Assembly (NCBI GenBank): GCA_965279285.1
Contig: OZ257148.1
Coordinates: 2,170,001 to 2,234,000, forward strand
Direction of reading: 5' to 3'
DNA length: 64,000 nt
Source: G965279335 sp965279285
GTDB taxonomy: Bacteria > Pseudomonadota > Gammaproteobacteria > DSM-16500
A model generated the notes under the pieces. It did not search any database, was not told the origin of the DNA, and worked only from the letters and a program-made list of their open reading frames with translations. The translations under genes and the position numbers were made by a program. Shown piece by piece: positions 28,212 through 37,420 of this stretch; within the stretch, counting starts at the first letter, position 1; each line of letters opens with the position of its first letter.

Positions 28212-29548
28212 GAATGTTTATAAGAGTTAAACGTTACATCTTTATCCAATGCGCGCAGTTTCTCTAATTTTTCTGCAATCTTGATTTCTAAACCTTGCAT
28301 GACTGGTCGATAATATGTTTTTTTCTCCATCTCAAGCGGAAAATAATTTTCCCCTGCAGCATATGCATTCGGTTCATCATGAGCATAGCGATAATTTTTC
28401 CCATAATTCAGTTGCTTCATTAATTTTGTCGGCGCATTCCGTAGATGCAAAGGCACATCCAATGAACCTGATTGCTTAGCATCATGCATTGCTGCATTAT
28501 ATGCGACATAAACCGCATTACTTTTTGGTGCTACCGCCATATAAATAACGGCTTGTGCTAATGTCAGCTCACCTTCTGGGCTACCTAAGCGCTCATAAAC
28601 ATGACAAGCGTTCACCGCAATTTCTAATGCCCGCGGATCAGCATTACCTATGTCTTCACTTGCCATGCGAATGACTCTACGGCCAATAAATAATGGATCA
28701 CAGCCACCATCAATCATACGACAAAACCAATATAATGCTGCATCAGGAGCAGAGCCACGCACTGATTTATGCAGCGCAGAGATTTGATCGTAAAAAGCTT
28801 CTCCACCTTTATCAAAGCGACGCAAATTTTCTTGTAATACTTCTGTTAATAATTCTTGAGTAATTATTTTTTCTGTCGCTGATATTTCTTTTGCAAAATC
28901 AGTCACGATTTCGATCAAGTTTAATACTTGCCTAGCATCGCCATCCGCGGCTTGCGCTACGGTTCTTTGTAACTCGAGAGGAAACTGAATATTTAACTTT
29001 CCTAATCCACGCTCTTTCTCATTTAATGCACGCGCGATCACTTGCAACAACTCATCTTCTGATAACCGCTTTAAAACATAGACTCGTGCACGCGATAATA
29101 ACGCATTATTTAATTCAAATGATGGGTTCTCCGTCGTCGCACCAATTAAAATTAACGTCCCATCTTCTACATATGGTAAAAAAGCATCTTGTTGGGCTTT
29201 ATTAAATCGATGCACTTCATCCACAAATAAAATGGTGGCTTGTTGGTGTTGTTCGCGATTTTCTTTTGCTGCATCAACCACAGCACGAATATCTTTTACA
29301 CCAGAAAAAATAGCTGATATTTTTACAAAGCGAGCACCCGTCACTTCAGACATCAAACGTGCTAAAGTCGTTTTACCCGTCCCCGGCGGGCCCCACAAAA
29401 TCATTGAATGCAAAATACCTTGTTCTATTGCTTTACGAAGTGGTTTGCCTGAGCTCAATAAATGTGCTTGACCAATAAATTCAGCAACATGCTGTGGGCG
29501 CATACGTGCCGCGAGCGGCGCGTAATTATTTTCATTGTTTGGTTTCAT
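28208..29548 (-). CDS. rarA: Replication-associated recombination protein A (AAA+ ATPase)
   Basis: RarA/MgsA is a clamp-loader-like AAA+ ATPase that acts at stalled replication forks. The 446-residue protein shows Walker A GPPGTGKTTLARLM near residue 53, Walker B ILFVDEVHRFNKAQQD near 104, sensor GATTENPSFELN near 135, and a C-terminal tetramerisation region with SEDIGNADPRA. ATG 29548 lies inside the end of lolA (17-nt overlap), indicating coupling. The ftsK-lolA-rarA order is the one found in Escherichia coli. Confidence 0.94.
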   Translation of the reverse strand: MKPNNENNYAPLAARMRPQHVAEFIGQAHLLSSGKPLRKAIEQGILHSMILWGPPGTGKTTLARLMSEVTGARFVKISAIFSGVKDIRAVVDAAKENREQHQQATILFVDEVHRFNKAQQDAFLPYVEDGTLILIGATTENPSFELNNALLSRARVYVLKRLSEDELLQVIARALNEKERGLGKLNIQFPLELQRTVAQAADGDARQVLNLIEIVTDFAKEISATEKIITQELLTEVLQENLRRFDKGGEAFYDQISALHKSVRGSAPDAALYWFCRMIDGGCDPLFIGRRVIRMASEDIGNADPRALEIAVNACHVYERLGSPEGELTLAQAVIYMAVAPKSNAVYVAYNAAMHDAKQSGSLDVPLHLRNAPTKLMKQLNYGKNYRYAHDEPNAYAAGENYFPLEMEKKTYYRPVMQGLEIKIAEKLEKLRALDKDVTFNSYKHS

Positions 29549-30170
29549 CAATTATATCTACATTTTTAGGCGGTGAAAATTTAAATAAAGAATCAGCTAA
29601 TGCCGTATTTAATTTAATATTTTTAAATTTTATTATCGTTTTTTGGCCCAAATGATCACGCAACTGCATCTCAATTAACTGGTCGCCATGAAAGCCCATT
29701 TTTAATGTTTCAAATACATTGTCCTGACCTTTAGGCGTTAATACATATTGTGTCACAGCAGAAGATTTTTTTTCTTGCTTAACAATAAAATCCGTTTCTA
29801 AAGCAGGATTAGCATCACTTAACAACGATGCGGGTGTTTCTCCCGCTTGTTTAGCTAAAGCACGCACAATCACTTGTTGTAAATCAACATCATAAATCCA
29901 AAGCCGTGTTCCTGTTGCTACTACCAATTGTTTATTCGGTAATAAAGTATTCCAACGAAACTTTCCTGGCCGCTGCAAAGCCATCGTGCCCTGTGATTGA
30001 TGTAATTGCTTACCTTTCCCATCCAATACTTGCTGCGTAAAATCAGCTTGCATGGTATGAATATTTTGTAGTAAATGATTTAAGGTATTATTTTCTGTAT
30101 CTGCATGTACTATTATTACGGGTAAAAACAACAACATTCCAGTCACAAAAATTTTAATCCACGTTGACAT
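29532..30170 (-). CDS. lolA: Outer-membrane lipoprotein carrier protein
   Basis: LolA carries lipoproteins across the periplasm from LolCDE to LolB. The 212-residue precursor has a signal peptide (KIFVTGMLLFLPVIIVHA). It is followed by the LolA core: MQADFTQQVLDGKGKQLHQS near residue 40, RPGKFRW near 68 and LWIYDVDLQQV near 91. ATG 30170 has AGAGG upstream; the longer frame from 30239 starts inside a repeat and is rejected. It is separated from ftsK by repeat R10, and its 3' end overlaps rarA. Confidence 0.93.
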   Translation of the reverse strand: MSTWIKIFVTGMLLFLPVIIVHADTENNTLNHLLQNIHTMQADFTQQVLDGKGKQLHQSQGTMALQRPGKFRWNTLLPNKQLVVATGTRLWIYDVDLQQVIVRALAKQAGETPASLLSDANPALETDFIVKQEKKSSAVTQYVLTPKGQDNVFETLKMGFHGDQLIEMQLRDHLGQKTIIKFKNIKLNTALADSLFKFSPPKNVDIIDETKQ

Positions 30171-30209
30171 AGTAACCTCTTTATTTAAGTAACAGTATGC
30201 TTTTAGTTT

Positions 30210-30366
30210 TGTAGGGTGGGCAAAGCGCAGCGTGCCCACCGTTCAAACCATTTACAACACCATAATCAACCGCTGAACCAAAAGAACCATCTATAGGGCG
30301 GTTTAAATATACGCCAAGCATGGCGCACATTGAACGGTGGGCACGCTGCGCTTTGCCCACCCTACA
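30210..30366. repeat. Family A element (R10), arms in outward order, long loop
   Basis: GTAGGGTGGGC-type arm first, then a loop of about 95 nt, then the complementary arm ending CCACCCTACA. GTTCAAAC and TTGAAC extend the stem inward. It sits between ftsK and lolA, where a hairpin could separate expression of the two genes. R8 has the same arm order. Confidence 0.88.
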
Positions 30367-30416
30367 AAACTGGCATGACATTTTACATATAATACAATAC
30401 AACACATCAAACCAAT

Positions 30417-32735
30417 TTACGCATCAACCGGCGGTGGCGCCAATACTTCACGTGATCCGCTATGATCCATTGAACTTACTGCACCCGCTGCTTCCATACT
30501 TTCCATAATCGTCGCTGCACGGTTATAACCAATTTTTAATTTACGTTGCACTAAGGAAATAGATGCACGTCGTGTTTCTGTTACTACTTTTAATGCCTGA
30601 TCGTATAATGGATCTAATTCACCACCTTCTTCATCCCCAGAATTATTTGTGCCCTCACCACCTTCAATAATTTCATCTAAGTAAACAGGCTTAGCATATG
30701 TTTGCCAAGCTGCAACAACACGATGCACTTCGTCATCACCCACAAACGCACCATGCACTCGCACGGGAATACCTGTCCCAGGAGGAAGATATAACATATC
30801 ACCATTACCTAATAATTGTTCTGCACCTTGCTGATCTAAAATGGTGCGTGAATCAATTCGTGATGACACTTGAAATGAAATCCGCGTGGGAATATTCGCT
30901 TTAATTAATCCAGTAATAACATCAACTGATGGACGCTGAGTTGCAAGAATAAGATGAATTCCTGCTGCACGTGCTTTTTGTGCTACTCGTGCAATGAGAT
31001 CTTCAACTTTCTTTCCTACGACCATCATCATATCTGCTAACTCATCGATCACGACGACGATGACGGGCAAGTTTTCCAATAAGGGCACTTGTCCTAATGC
31101 ATCCGCCATCCAATTCGGCGCTGAGAGTGGATTACCTTGTTTAGCTGCATCACTGACTTTTTGATTGTAACTTGCTAAATTACGCACCCCCATGGCAGCC
31201 ATCAACTTGTAGCGCTTATCCATTTCTGCGACACACCAACGTAATGAGTTAGCAGCATCTTTCATATCAGTAATAACAGGCGTTAATAAATGTGGAATAC
31301 CTTCATAAATAGAGAGTTCCAACATCTTTGGATCAATTAAAATTAAACGCAATTGTTCTGGGGTTGCTTTAAATAACATACTTAATATCATTGCATTAAT
31401 ACTGACAGACTTACCTGAACCCGTTGTGCCTGCTACTAATAAATGCGGCATTTTAGCTAAATCCACTACAACCGGAAAACCCGCAATATCTTTACCTAAC
31501 ACCAAACTAATCGGTGATTTAGTTTGTGCATAACGTTGTGATTCTAAAATTTCACGCAGGCAAACAACTTCACGTGATTCATTGGGTAACTCTAAACCAA
31601 TCACGGCTTTTCCAGGTATCACTTCCACTACGCGCACACTGCTAACCGATAAAGAGCGCGCAATATCTTTGGCTAGCCCACTAATTTTACTTACCTTAAT
31701 ACCCGGCGCTAACTCTAATTCAAATCGTGTAATCACTGGGCCTGGGTGAACAGCAACTACTTTTACATCAACACCAAAATCCATTAAACGTTTTTCAACT
31801 AATTGAGATAATTCTTCTAATACCGTTTGTGAAAATCCTACACCTGGTGCTGGCACCGGTGCGTCTAACAACGAAAAAGGTGGAACTTCACCAAAAGCAA
31901 TTGTGACAGCGGATGGTAATTGTTTTGTTGCGACTGGTTTTGTAGTGGGCGTAGTGCGAGTAGCAATTATTTTAGTTTCTACCGGCGCTTCTTCCAATGT
32001 TGGTTCCAAACGTGGTGTAACAATCGCCGGTAATTTTTTTGTTTTTGGCTCTGCTTTTTCAATGGTTGGTTCAGTTAATACTGTTACTTTTTCTTCAACA
32101 ACAGGATCTTTTTCTGTTCGAGTAAAAGTAACTAAGCGCATGACTCGACTGCCAATAGCATCCATCATACCTAACCAAGAAAAACCAGTAAAAAATGTCA
32201 CTCCACATAAAAAAGCGGTTAATAATACTAATGATGTACCTGTCGGATTTAACACTGCCGCTAAACCTACAGCAATCACATCACCTAATATTCCACCCAT
32301 TGTTGTTGGCAAAGCAGCATGTAATTGTTTGAAAAATAAACCTAGCATGCCACAAGCACTCAAAACAATCAGAAAAAAACCTAAGCTTTTAAAAATCAAA
32401 TCCACCGACGTGTGCGCTGGCTCATCACCACTTTTATTTTTCACCCCAATCCAAGCAGCAAATATGCATAAAAGCGGCAATAAAAAAGCGACCACACCAA
32501 AAATTGATAAGAAAATATCAGCGATAAATGAACCTACTTTTCCGCCCCAATTTAATACTTTTCCGCTCTCGCCTGTGCTAGACCAGCCGGGATCTGTACC
32601 ATGATACGTACTGAATGAAACCACTAAAAATACGGAAATAGCTAAGGTAATAAGCAATAAGCCTTCACGAATTCGCTGCCGCATATGCAAAGCAAGTGGA
32701 CGGGGCTCTGATTTATTTTGTGATGCTTGTTTCAA
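30417..32735 (-). CDS. ftsK: DNA translocase FtsK
   Basis: FtsK couples division with chromosome-dimer resolution at the septum. The 772-residue protein begins with several membrane segments (residues about 25-200) and has a short linker instead of the very long one of Escherichia coli. The motor has Walker A VAGTTGSGKSVSINAM near 425 and VIVVVIDELADMM near 555. A C-terminal gamma winged helix (TRRASISLVQRKLKIGYNRA near 715) should read KOPS sites. The start is TTG 32735, chosen because AGGAG stands 6 nt upstream. Confidence 0.95.
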   Translation of the reverse strand: MKQASQNKSEPRPLALHMRQRIREGLLLITLAISVFLVVSFSTYHGTDPGWSSTGESGKVLNWGGKVGSFIADIFLSIFGVVAFLLPLLCIFAAWIGVKNKSGDEPAHTSVDLIFKSLGFFLIVLSACGMLGLFFKQLHAALPTTMGGILGDVIAVGLAAVLNPTGTSLVLLTAFLCGVTFFTGFSWLGMMDAIGSRVMRLVTFTRTEKDPVVEEKVTVLTEPTIEKAEPKTKKLPAIVTPRLEPTLEEAPVETKIIATRTTPTTKPVATKQLPSAVTIAFGEVPPFSLLDAPVPAPGVGFSQTVLEELSQLVEKRLMDFGVDVKVVAVHPGPVITRFELELAPGIKVSKISGLAKDIARSLSVSSVRVVEVIPGKAVIGLELPNESREVVCLREILESQRYAQTKSPISLVLGKDIAGFPVVVDLAKMPHLLVAGTTGSGKSVSINAMILSMLFKATPEQLRLILIDPKMLELSIYEGIPHLLTPVITDMKDAANSLRWCVAEMDKRYKLMAAMGVRNLASYNQKVSDAAKQGNPLSAPNWMADALGQVPLLENLPVIVVVIDELADMMMVVGKKVEDLIARVAQKARAAGIHLILATQRPSVDVITGLIKANIPTRISFQVSSRIDSRTILDQQGAEQLLGNGDMLYLPPGTGIPVRVHGAFVGDDEVHRVVAAWQTYAKPVYLDEIIEGGEGTNNSGDEEGGELDPLYDQALKVVTETRRASISLVQRKLKIGYNRAATIMESMEAAGAVSSMDHSGSREVLAPPPVDA

Positions 32736-32770
32736 TGGACACTCCTAATTTTTTTAATTGCTATTAAGTG

Positions 32771-32898
32771 GTAACTATTCAGTAGCTAGAGAGTTTGGTG
32801 GGCACGCTGCGCTTTGCCCACCCTACAAAAAATTATAAACATGTAGGGTGGGCAAAGCGCAGCGTGCCCACCAAACTCTCTGGCTGCCGAATAGTTAC
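32771..32898. repeat. Family A palindromic element (R11), full length
   Basis: GTAACTATTCAGTAGCTAGAG to GCTGCCGAATAGTTAC with inverted REP-like arms around an AT loop. It fills much of the divergent ftsK-trxB gap (32736-33056). The remainder is AT-rich, with a TATAGT near 33007 that could be a trxB -10 box. Confidence 0.92.
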
Positions 32899-33056
32899 AT
32901 TAAGCGTCTTGTCTAAATTGTCTTGTTAATAAACAATGCCAACTCTTCACAATGACAGATACCCAATAGTGACTTTTTTATTTAACTTTCCACAAACTTC
33001 TCGTAGTATAGTACCACTCTTTTTATTACCACTGAAATATCAAATAGCGAGAATAT

Positions 33057-34013
33057 ATGACCACTGCCAAACATCATCGTTTAATTATTTTAGGCTCCGG
33101 CCCCGCGGGTTATAGTGCGGCAGTGTATGCGGCTCGTGCTAATCTTAATCCGGTTATCATTGCTGGCCTAGAACCCGGTGGACAGTTAACTACCACGACC
33201 GATGTGGACAATTGGCCAGGCGATGTTGAGGGTTTACAAGGCCCAGCACTCATGGAACGCATGAAACGCCATGCCGAGCGTTTCAACACAGAAATTATTT
33301 ATGATCATATTAACTCCGTTGATTTCAGTAAAAAACCCTTTGTATTGAACGGCGATAACACTTATACCTGCGATGCGGTTATTATTGCAACTGGCGCCAG
33401 TGCCCAGTACCTTGGACTACCCTCAGAGAAAGCTTTCATGGGTAAAGGTGTGTCTGCCTGTGCTACCTGTGATGGCTTTTTTTATCGTAATCAAAAAGTC
33501 GTTGTCGTAGGTGGTGGTAATACTGCTGTTGAAGAAGCACTTTATTTATCAAATATTGCTGCACATGTCACACTGATTCATCGCCGCGATAAATTGCGCG
33601 CAGAAAAAATTCTCGTTGATCATTTAATGAAAAAAGCCGGGCCTGAGGGCAATATTACTCTGCAATGGAATTCTGTTGTTAATGAAATTCTCGGTAATAA
33701 TACCGGTGTAACAGGGGTAGAAATCAAAAACGTCATCACGGAAGAAAACCAAATCATCACTGCTACGGGTGCATTTATTGCTGTGGGGCATAAACCTAAT
33801 ACGGATATTTTTAGCGGACAATTAGAGATGGAAAATGGTTACATTAAAATCCGTACTGGTTTATCCGGTGGCGCAACAGCGACGAGCGTGCCTGGTGTAT
33901 TTGCTGCAGGTGATGTCGCAGATCATGTTTATCGTCAGGCGATTACATCAGCAGGATCAGGCTGTATGGCAGCATTGGATGCAGATAAGTATTTGGAAAG
34001 TGTGAAAGGGTAA
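33057..34013 (+). CDS. trxB: Thioredoxin reductase
   Basis: TrxB is an NADPH-dependent flavoprotein that reduces thioredoxin. The 318-residue length is typical of the low-molecular-weight type. The FAD loop GSGPAGYSAAVYAARA (near residue 12), redox-active CATCDG (near 136), NADP loop VVVGGGNTAVEEALYLS (near 149) and the terminal GVFAAGDVAD flavin motif (near 280) are all present. It is transcribed away from ftsK. Confidence 0.96.
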   Translation: MTTAKHHRLIILGSGPAGYSAAVYAARANLNPVIIAGLEPGGQLTTTTDVDNWPGDVEGLQGPALMERMKRHAERFNTEIIYDHINSVDFSKKPFVLNGDNTYTCDAVIIATGASAQYLGLPSEKAFMGKGVSACATCDGFFYRNQKVVVVGGGNTAVEEALYLSNIAAHVTLIHRRDKLRAEKILVDHLMKKAGPEGNITLQWNSVVNEILGNNTGVTGVEIKNVITEENQIITATGAFIAVGHKPNTDIFSGQLEMENGYIKIRTGLSGGATATSVPGVFAAGDVADHVYRQAITSAGSGCMAALDADKYLESVKG

Positions 34014-34193
34014 AATACGCTGCAGCAGAATAAGTGGCTTAAGACGCGTCTCGAAAGCTAACTCTCTTTAAAATAGTGGGGATAATCTTATATTAAAAAC
34101 CTCAAGACTTTATTAAAAACACCCTGCTGTTGCTTCTCACCCACTTTTCAGGCATTATTTTCCCTCATTTAACAATTAGCTTAGAGCGAGTAT

Positions 34194-34454
34194 ATGGCAA
34201 AAGAAGATCAGATAGAAATGGAAGGAACTGTTATTGATACACTTCCTAACACTATGTTTCGTGTGCAACTCGAAAATGGCCACGTGGTTATTGCTCATAT
34301 CTCGGGCAAAATGCGCAAAAATTATATTCGTATTTTAAAAGGTGATAAGGTCACGGTTCAATTAACACCTTATGACTTAACCAAAGGACGTATTAGTTTC
34401 CGTAGCCGCGATAACAAAGCTGGCGGGGCTGAAAAGCCAACGGTAGCTGAGTAA
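34194..34454 (+). CDS. infA: Translation initiation factor IF-1
   Basis: IF-1 is a single OB-fold protein that occupies the ribosomal A site during initiation. The sequence EMEGTVIDTLPNTMFRVQLE, then HISGKMRKNYIRILKGDKV and GRISFR is diagnostic. At 86 residues it is longer than the usual 72, with an additional tail (RDNKAGGAEKPTVAE) after the OB fold. A family C hairpin begins 3 bp after the stop. It is convergent with clpA, which is the usual neighbour of infA in gammaproteobacteria. Confidence 0.95.
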   Translation: MAKEDQIEMEGTVIDTLPNTMFRVQLENGHVVIAHISGKMRKNYIRILKGDKVTVQLTPYDLTKGRISFRSRDNKAGGAEKPTVAE

Positions 34455-34456
34455 GC

Positions 34457-34485
34457 GATGCCAGCTAGAAGCGCGCTGGCATGAC
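34457..34485. repeat. Family C hairpin after infA
   Basis: GATGCCAGC..GCTGGCATGAC, a 29-nt imperfect palindrome seen in five other places in the window, here on its own. Confidence 0.75.
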
Positions 34486-34512
34486 AAACTAAAATTCACG
34501 TTAATAAAACCC

Positions 34513-34540
34513 AAAAAAAAATGGGCTTTTCAGCCCATAT
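34513..34540 (-). terminator. Rho-independent terminator of clpA
   Basis: On the minus strand, ATGGGC/GCCCAT stem (34521-34538) with a 6-nt loop is followed by a run of T. It lies 40 bp beyond the clpA stop. Confidence 0.88.
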
Positions 34541-34579
34541 ATAACCACATCCTCGTTTTGTCTGCCCAAACTTTACAGT

Positions 34580-36862
34580 TTAGTGCACATTATTGCCCTC
34601 AAGCTCTTCGATAGCAAATTTAAGCTTATCATCTTCCACTGATACTGCCACTCGACCACCCTTGTTTAACTTGCCAAAGAGTAACTCTTCTGCCAAAGGA
34701 CGTTTTAATTGTTCTTGAATCAATCTAGCCATTGGTCTAGCACCCATTTTTTTATCATAGCCATTGACTGCTAGCCAATTTCGCGCTTTATCATCAAACT
34801 CAATAATCACGTGCTTAGCTTCAAGTTGAATTTCTAAATCCATCAAGAATTTATTCACTACATGCAAGATGGTATTAGGCTCTAAAGCTTTAAATTGAAT
34901 CACACCATCCAAGCGATTACGAAATTCGGGAGAAAAGACGCGATTTACTGCAGTCAATACATCACTCGAATTTTCTTGTGCCGTGAAACCAATATTTACT
35001 TTCTCTAATAATTCAGCGCCTGCATTCGATGTCATTACTAAAATAGTATGCCTAAAATCGGTTTTACGGCCATTGGTATCGGTTAATGTGCCGTGATCCA
35101 TAATTTGTAGCAGTAAGTTATAAACATCAGGATGCGCTTTTTCAATTTCATCTAACAATACAATGGAGTGCGGGTTTTTATTTACCGCTTCTGTTAAGAG
35201 CCCACCTTCGTCATAACCCACATAGCCAGGGGGCGCTCCAATCAATCGCGAAACAGTATGACGCTCCATGTATTCAGACATATCAAAGCGTAACAATTCC
35301 ACACCTAAGGATTTTGCCAGCTGTTTAGTTACTTCGGTTTTACCGACTCCTGTAGGCCCGATAAAAAGAAATGAACCTATAGGTTTAATCGGATCACGCA
35401 AACCTGAGCGCGCTAGCCGTACGGCTGAGCCCAATGTTTCAACAGCTTCATCTTGCCCAAAGATCATCATCTTTAAATCACGAACAAGATTTTTTAAGGC
35501 TTCACGATCCGAAGTTGAAACCGTTCTTTCCGGTATTCGCGCTATTTTTGCTACGACGCGCTCAATATCGACAGCTTCAATTAATTTTTTACGCATCGCT
35601 TCCGGCACAAGATATTGAAAAGCACCGACTTCGTCCACTAAATCAATCGCCTTATCAGGCAGCTTACGATCAGAAATATAACGTTCTGATAATTTTGCCG
35701 CTGCATCTAACGATTCATCGGAATATTTAAGGTTATGATGCGCTTCAAAACGACTACGCAAGCCTTTCAATATATCGATGGTTTGCTCAACGCTCGGTTC
35801 TTTCACATCAATTTTTTGAAAGCGTCTTGCTAAAGCGTGATCTTTTTCAAAAATTCCACGGTATTCTTTATACGTTGTTGATCCAACACAGGTTAAATCA
35901 CCTGAAGCTAATAATGGTTTAATAAGATTGGATACATCCATCAAACCACCCGATGCAGCACCCGCACCAATAATGGTATGAATTTCATCAATAAAAAGAA
36001 TAGAACCTTTTTGATCTTTTAATTGATGCAATACGCTTTTTAATCTTTTTTCAAAATCACCGCGATATTTTGTGCCTGCTAACAAGCTGCCTAAATCCAG
36101 CGAATAAATCACACTGTCTTCAAGAATGCTTGGCACTTTTTTCTCTACAATTAAGCGCGCTAAACCTTCGGCTATTGCCGTTTTACCCACGCCCGCTTCA
36201 CCTACTAGCAATGGATTATTTTTACGGCGACGACAGAGTACTTGCATGGTGCGTTCGATTTCATCTTCACGACCAATCAGTGGATCTATCATTCCTAATT
36301 TTGCTCGCGCATTAAGATTCATCGTAAATTGTTCTAATGGACTTGAGTTGGCATCTTCTGGATTCGATTCATTTTCATCCATATAATGACCGCCACCAAG
36401 TTGGTCGCCTTCGCGTCCACCTGAACGTGGTTTGTTTGAGCCATGAGAAATATAATTAATGATATCTAAGCGGCCCACATTTTCTTGACGCATGAGGTAC
36501 ACACTTTGACTATCTTGTTCACTAAAAATAGCCGCTAAAACATTCGCACCAGTCACCTCAGTTTTACCAGACGATTGCACATGAAAAACAGCACGCTGCA
36601 ATACGCGTTGAAATCCTAAAGTGGGCTGTGTATCTCTATCATGAATATGGGCAGGAATCACGGGTGTGGTTCGATCCACAAAATCCATGAGATTAGTACG
36701 CAAACGATTTAGATTAGCGCCGCAAACTCTAAGTGCATCAGATGCAGATGAGTTTTCTAATAAGGCAATTGAAAGATGCTCAACGGTCACAAATTCATGG
36801 CGTTTAGCACGAGCTTCTTTGAAGGCCAAATTCAATGTGTATTCCAGCTCTTTATCCAGCAT
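34580..36862 (-). CDS. clpA: ATP-dependent Clp protease ATP-binding subunit ClpA
   Basis: ClpA unfolds substrates and feeds them to ClpP. The 760-residue protein has an N-domain (about 1-140), first AAA+ module with LLVGEAGVGKTAIAEGLA near residue 215 and SILFIDEIHTIIGAG near 282, and second module with FLFIGPTGVGKTEVTKQLA near 495 and IVLLDEIEKAHPDV near 565. An NIGF sequence near 620 corresponds to the loop that docks on ClpP. The start at ATG 36862 has AAAGGAGG upstream; the longer frame to 36922 has no ribosome site. It is cotranscribed with clpS, which ends 22 bp upstream. Confidence 0.95.
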   Translation of the reverse strand: MLDKELEYTLNLAFKEARAKRHEFVTVEHLSIALLENSSASDALRVCGANLNRLRTNLMDFVDRTTPVIPAHIHDRDTQPTLGFQRVLQRAVFHVQSSGKTEVTGANVLAAIFSEQDSQSVYLMRQENVGRLDIINYISHGSNKPRSGGREGDQLGGGHYMDENESNPEDANSSPLEQFTMNLNARAKLGMIDPLIGREDEIERTMQVLCRRRKNNPLLVGEAGVGKTAIAEGLARLIVEKKVPSILEDSVIYSLDLGSLLAGTKYRGDFEKRLKSVLHQLKDQKGSILFIDEIHTIIGAGAASGGLMDVSNLIKPLLASGDLTCVGSTTYKEYRGIFEKDHALARRFQKIDVKEPSVEQTIDILKGLRSRFEAHHNLKYSDESLDAAAKLSERYISDRKLPDKAIDLVDEVGAFQYLVPEAMRKKLIEAVDIERVVAKIARIPERTVSTSDREALKNLVRDLKMMIFGQDEAVETLGSAVRLARSGLRDPIKPIGSFLFIGPTGVGKTEVTKQLAKSLGVELLRFDMSEYMERHTVSRLIGAPPGYVGYDEGGLLTEAVNKNPHSIVLLDEIEKAHPDVYNLLLQIMDHGTLTDTNGRKTDFRHTILVMTSNAGAELLEKVNIGFTAQENSSDVLTAVNRVFSPEFRNRLDGVIQFKALEPNTILHVVNKFLMDLEIQLEAKHVIIEFDDKARNWLAVNGYDKKMGARPMARLIQEQLKRPLAEELLFGKLNKGGRVAVSVEDDKLKFAIEELEGNNVH

Positions 36863-36884
36863 GGCACACCTCCTTTGAATCTTG

Positions 36885-37205
36885 TTAAACGACCTCTGCG
36901 GCGCATAGTAGAGGATGTTCATGCCTCCTGGCGTACTCCATTACTTGATCTACTTTCGTCTCAGCAACATCCTTGCTGTAGATTCCACAAACTGCTCTCC
37001 CTTTAGTATGAACCTCGTACATAACGCTGGTGGCTCGGGCTCTATCCATACTAAAAAAAGCTTCTAATACAATGACGACAAATTCCATCGGTGTAAAATC
37101 ATCATTGATCATTACAATCTGGTATAGTGCAGGTTCTTTTAATGGGCTTTCAACTTCAGCAACCTGCAATCTTTTCTCTACTTTTACCGTACTCGCACTT
37201 TCCAT
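36885..37205 (-). CDS. clpS: ClpA adaptor protein ClpS
   Basis: ClpS delivers N-end-rule substrates to ClpA. The 106-residue protein has the core LYQIVMINDDFTPMEFVV near residue 27, then MDRARATSVMYEVHTKGRAVCGIYSKDVAE, which covers the substrate pocket and ClpA-binding face (quoted as two adjoining motifs). It leads the clpS-clpA operon. Confidence 0.94.
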   Translation of the reverse strand: MESASTVKVEKRLQVAEVESPLKEPALYQIVMINDDFTPMEFVVIVLEAFFSMDRARATSVMYEVHTKGRAVCGIYSKDVAETKVDQVMEYARRHEHPLLCAAEVV

Positions 37206-37378
37206 AAGCTCTTACCTTACTTATAGCTGATAATTCTTAACATTTCCTTAGCCCATAAAAAAATTCTATTCCTTTCTGCGTAAATGTAAAAAAGAACCTT
37301 TACCTATTAGTTTAAGGGTATCCCTCAAATTGTGCAACATTTGACATTTCTGTTACTGAAACGAACAATTTTGCGTGT

Positions 37379-37404
37379 GATTCCCTTGCGAAAACAAGGG
37401 AATC
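37379..37404. terminator. Perfect hairpin at the 3' side of icd
   Basis: GATTCCCTTG / CAAGGGAATC with a 6-nt loop. It starts about 17 bp past the icd stop on the minus strand. No T-run follows, so it is either a weak terminator or an RNA-stabilising hairpin. Confidence 0.5.
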
Positions 37405-37420
37405 GCTCTAAAAATTACCT

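Noticed and set aside
31903..32604. 233-codon ORF opposite ftsK
   Set aside because: Antisense to the well-supported FtsK membrane and linker region; product looks like an antisense translation.
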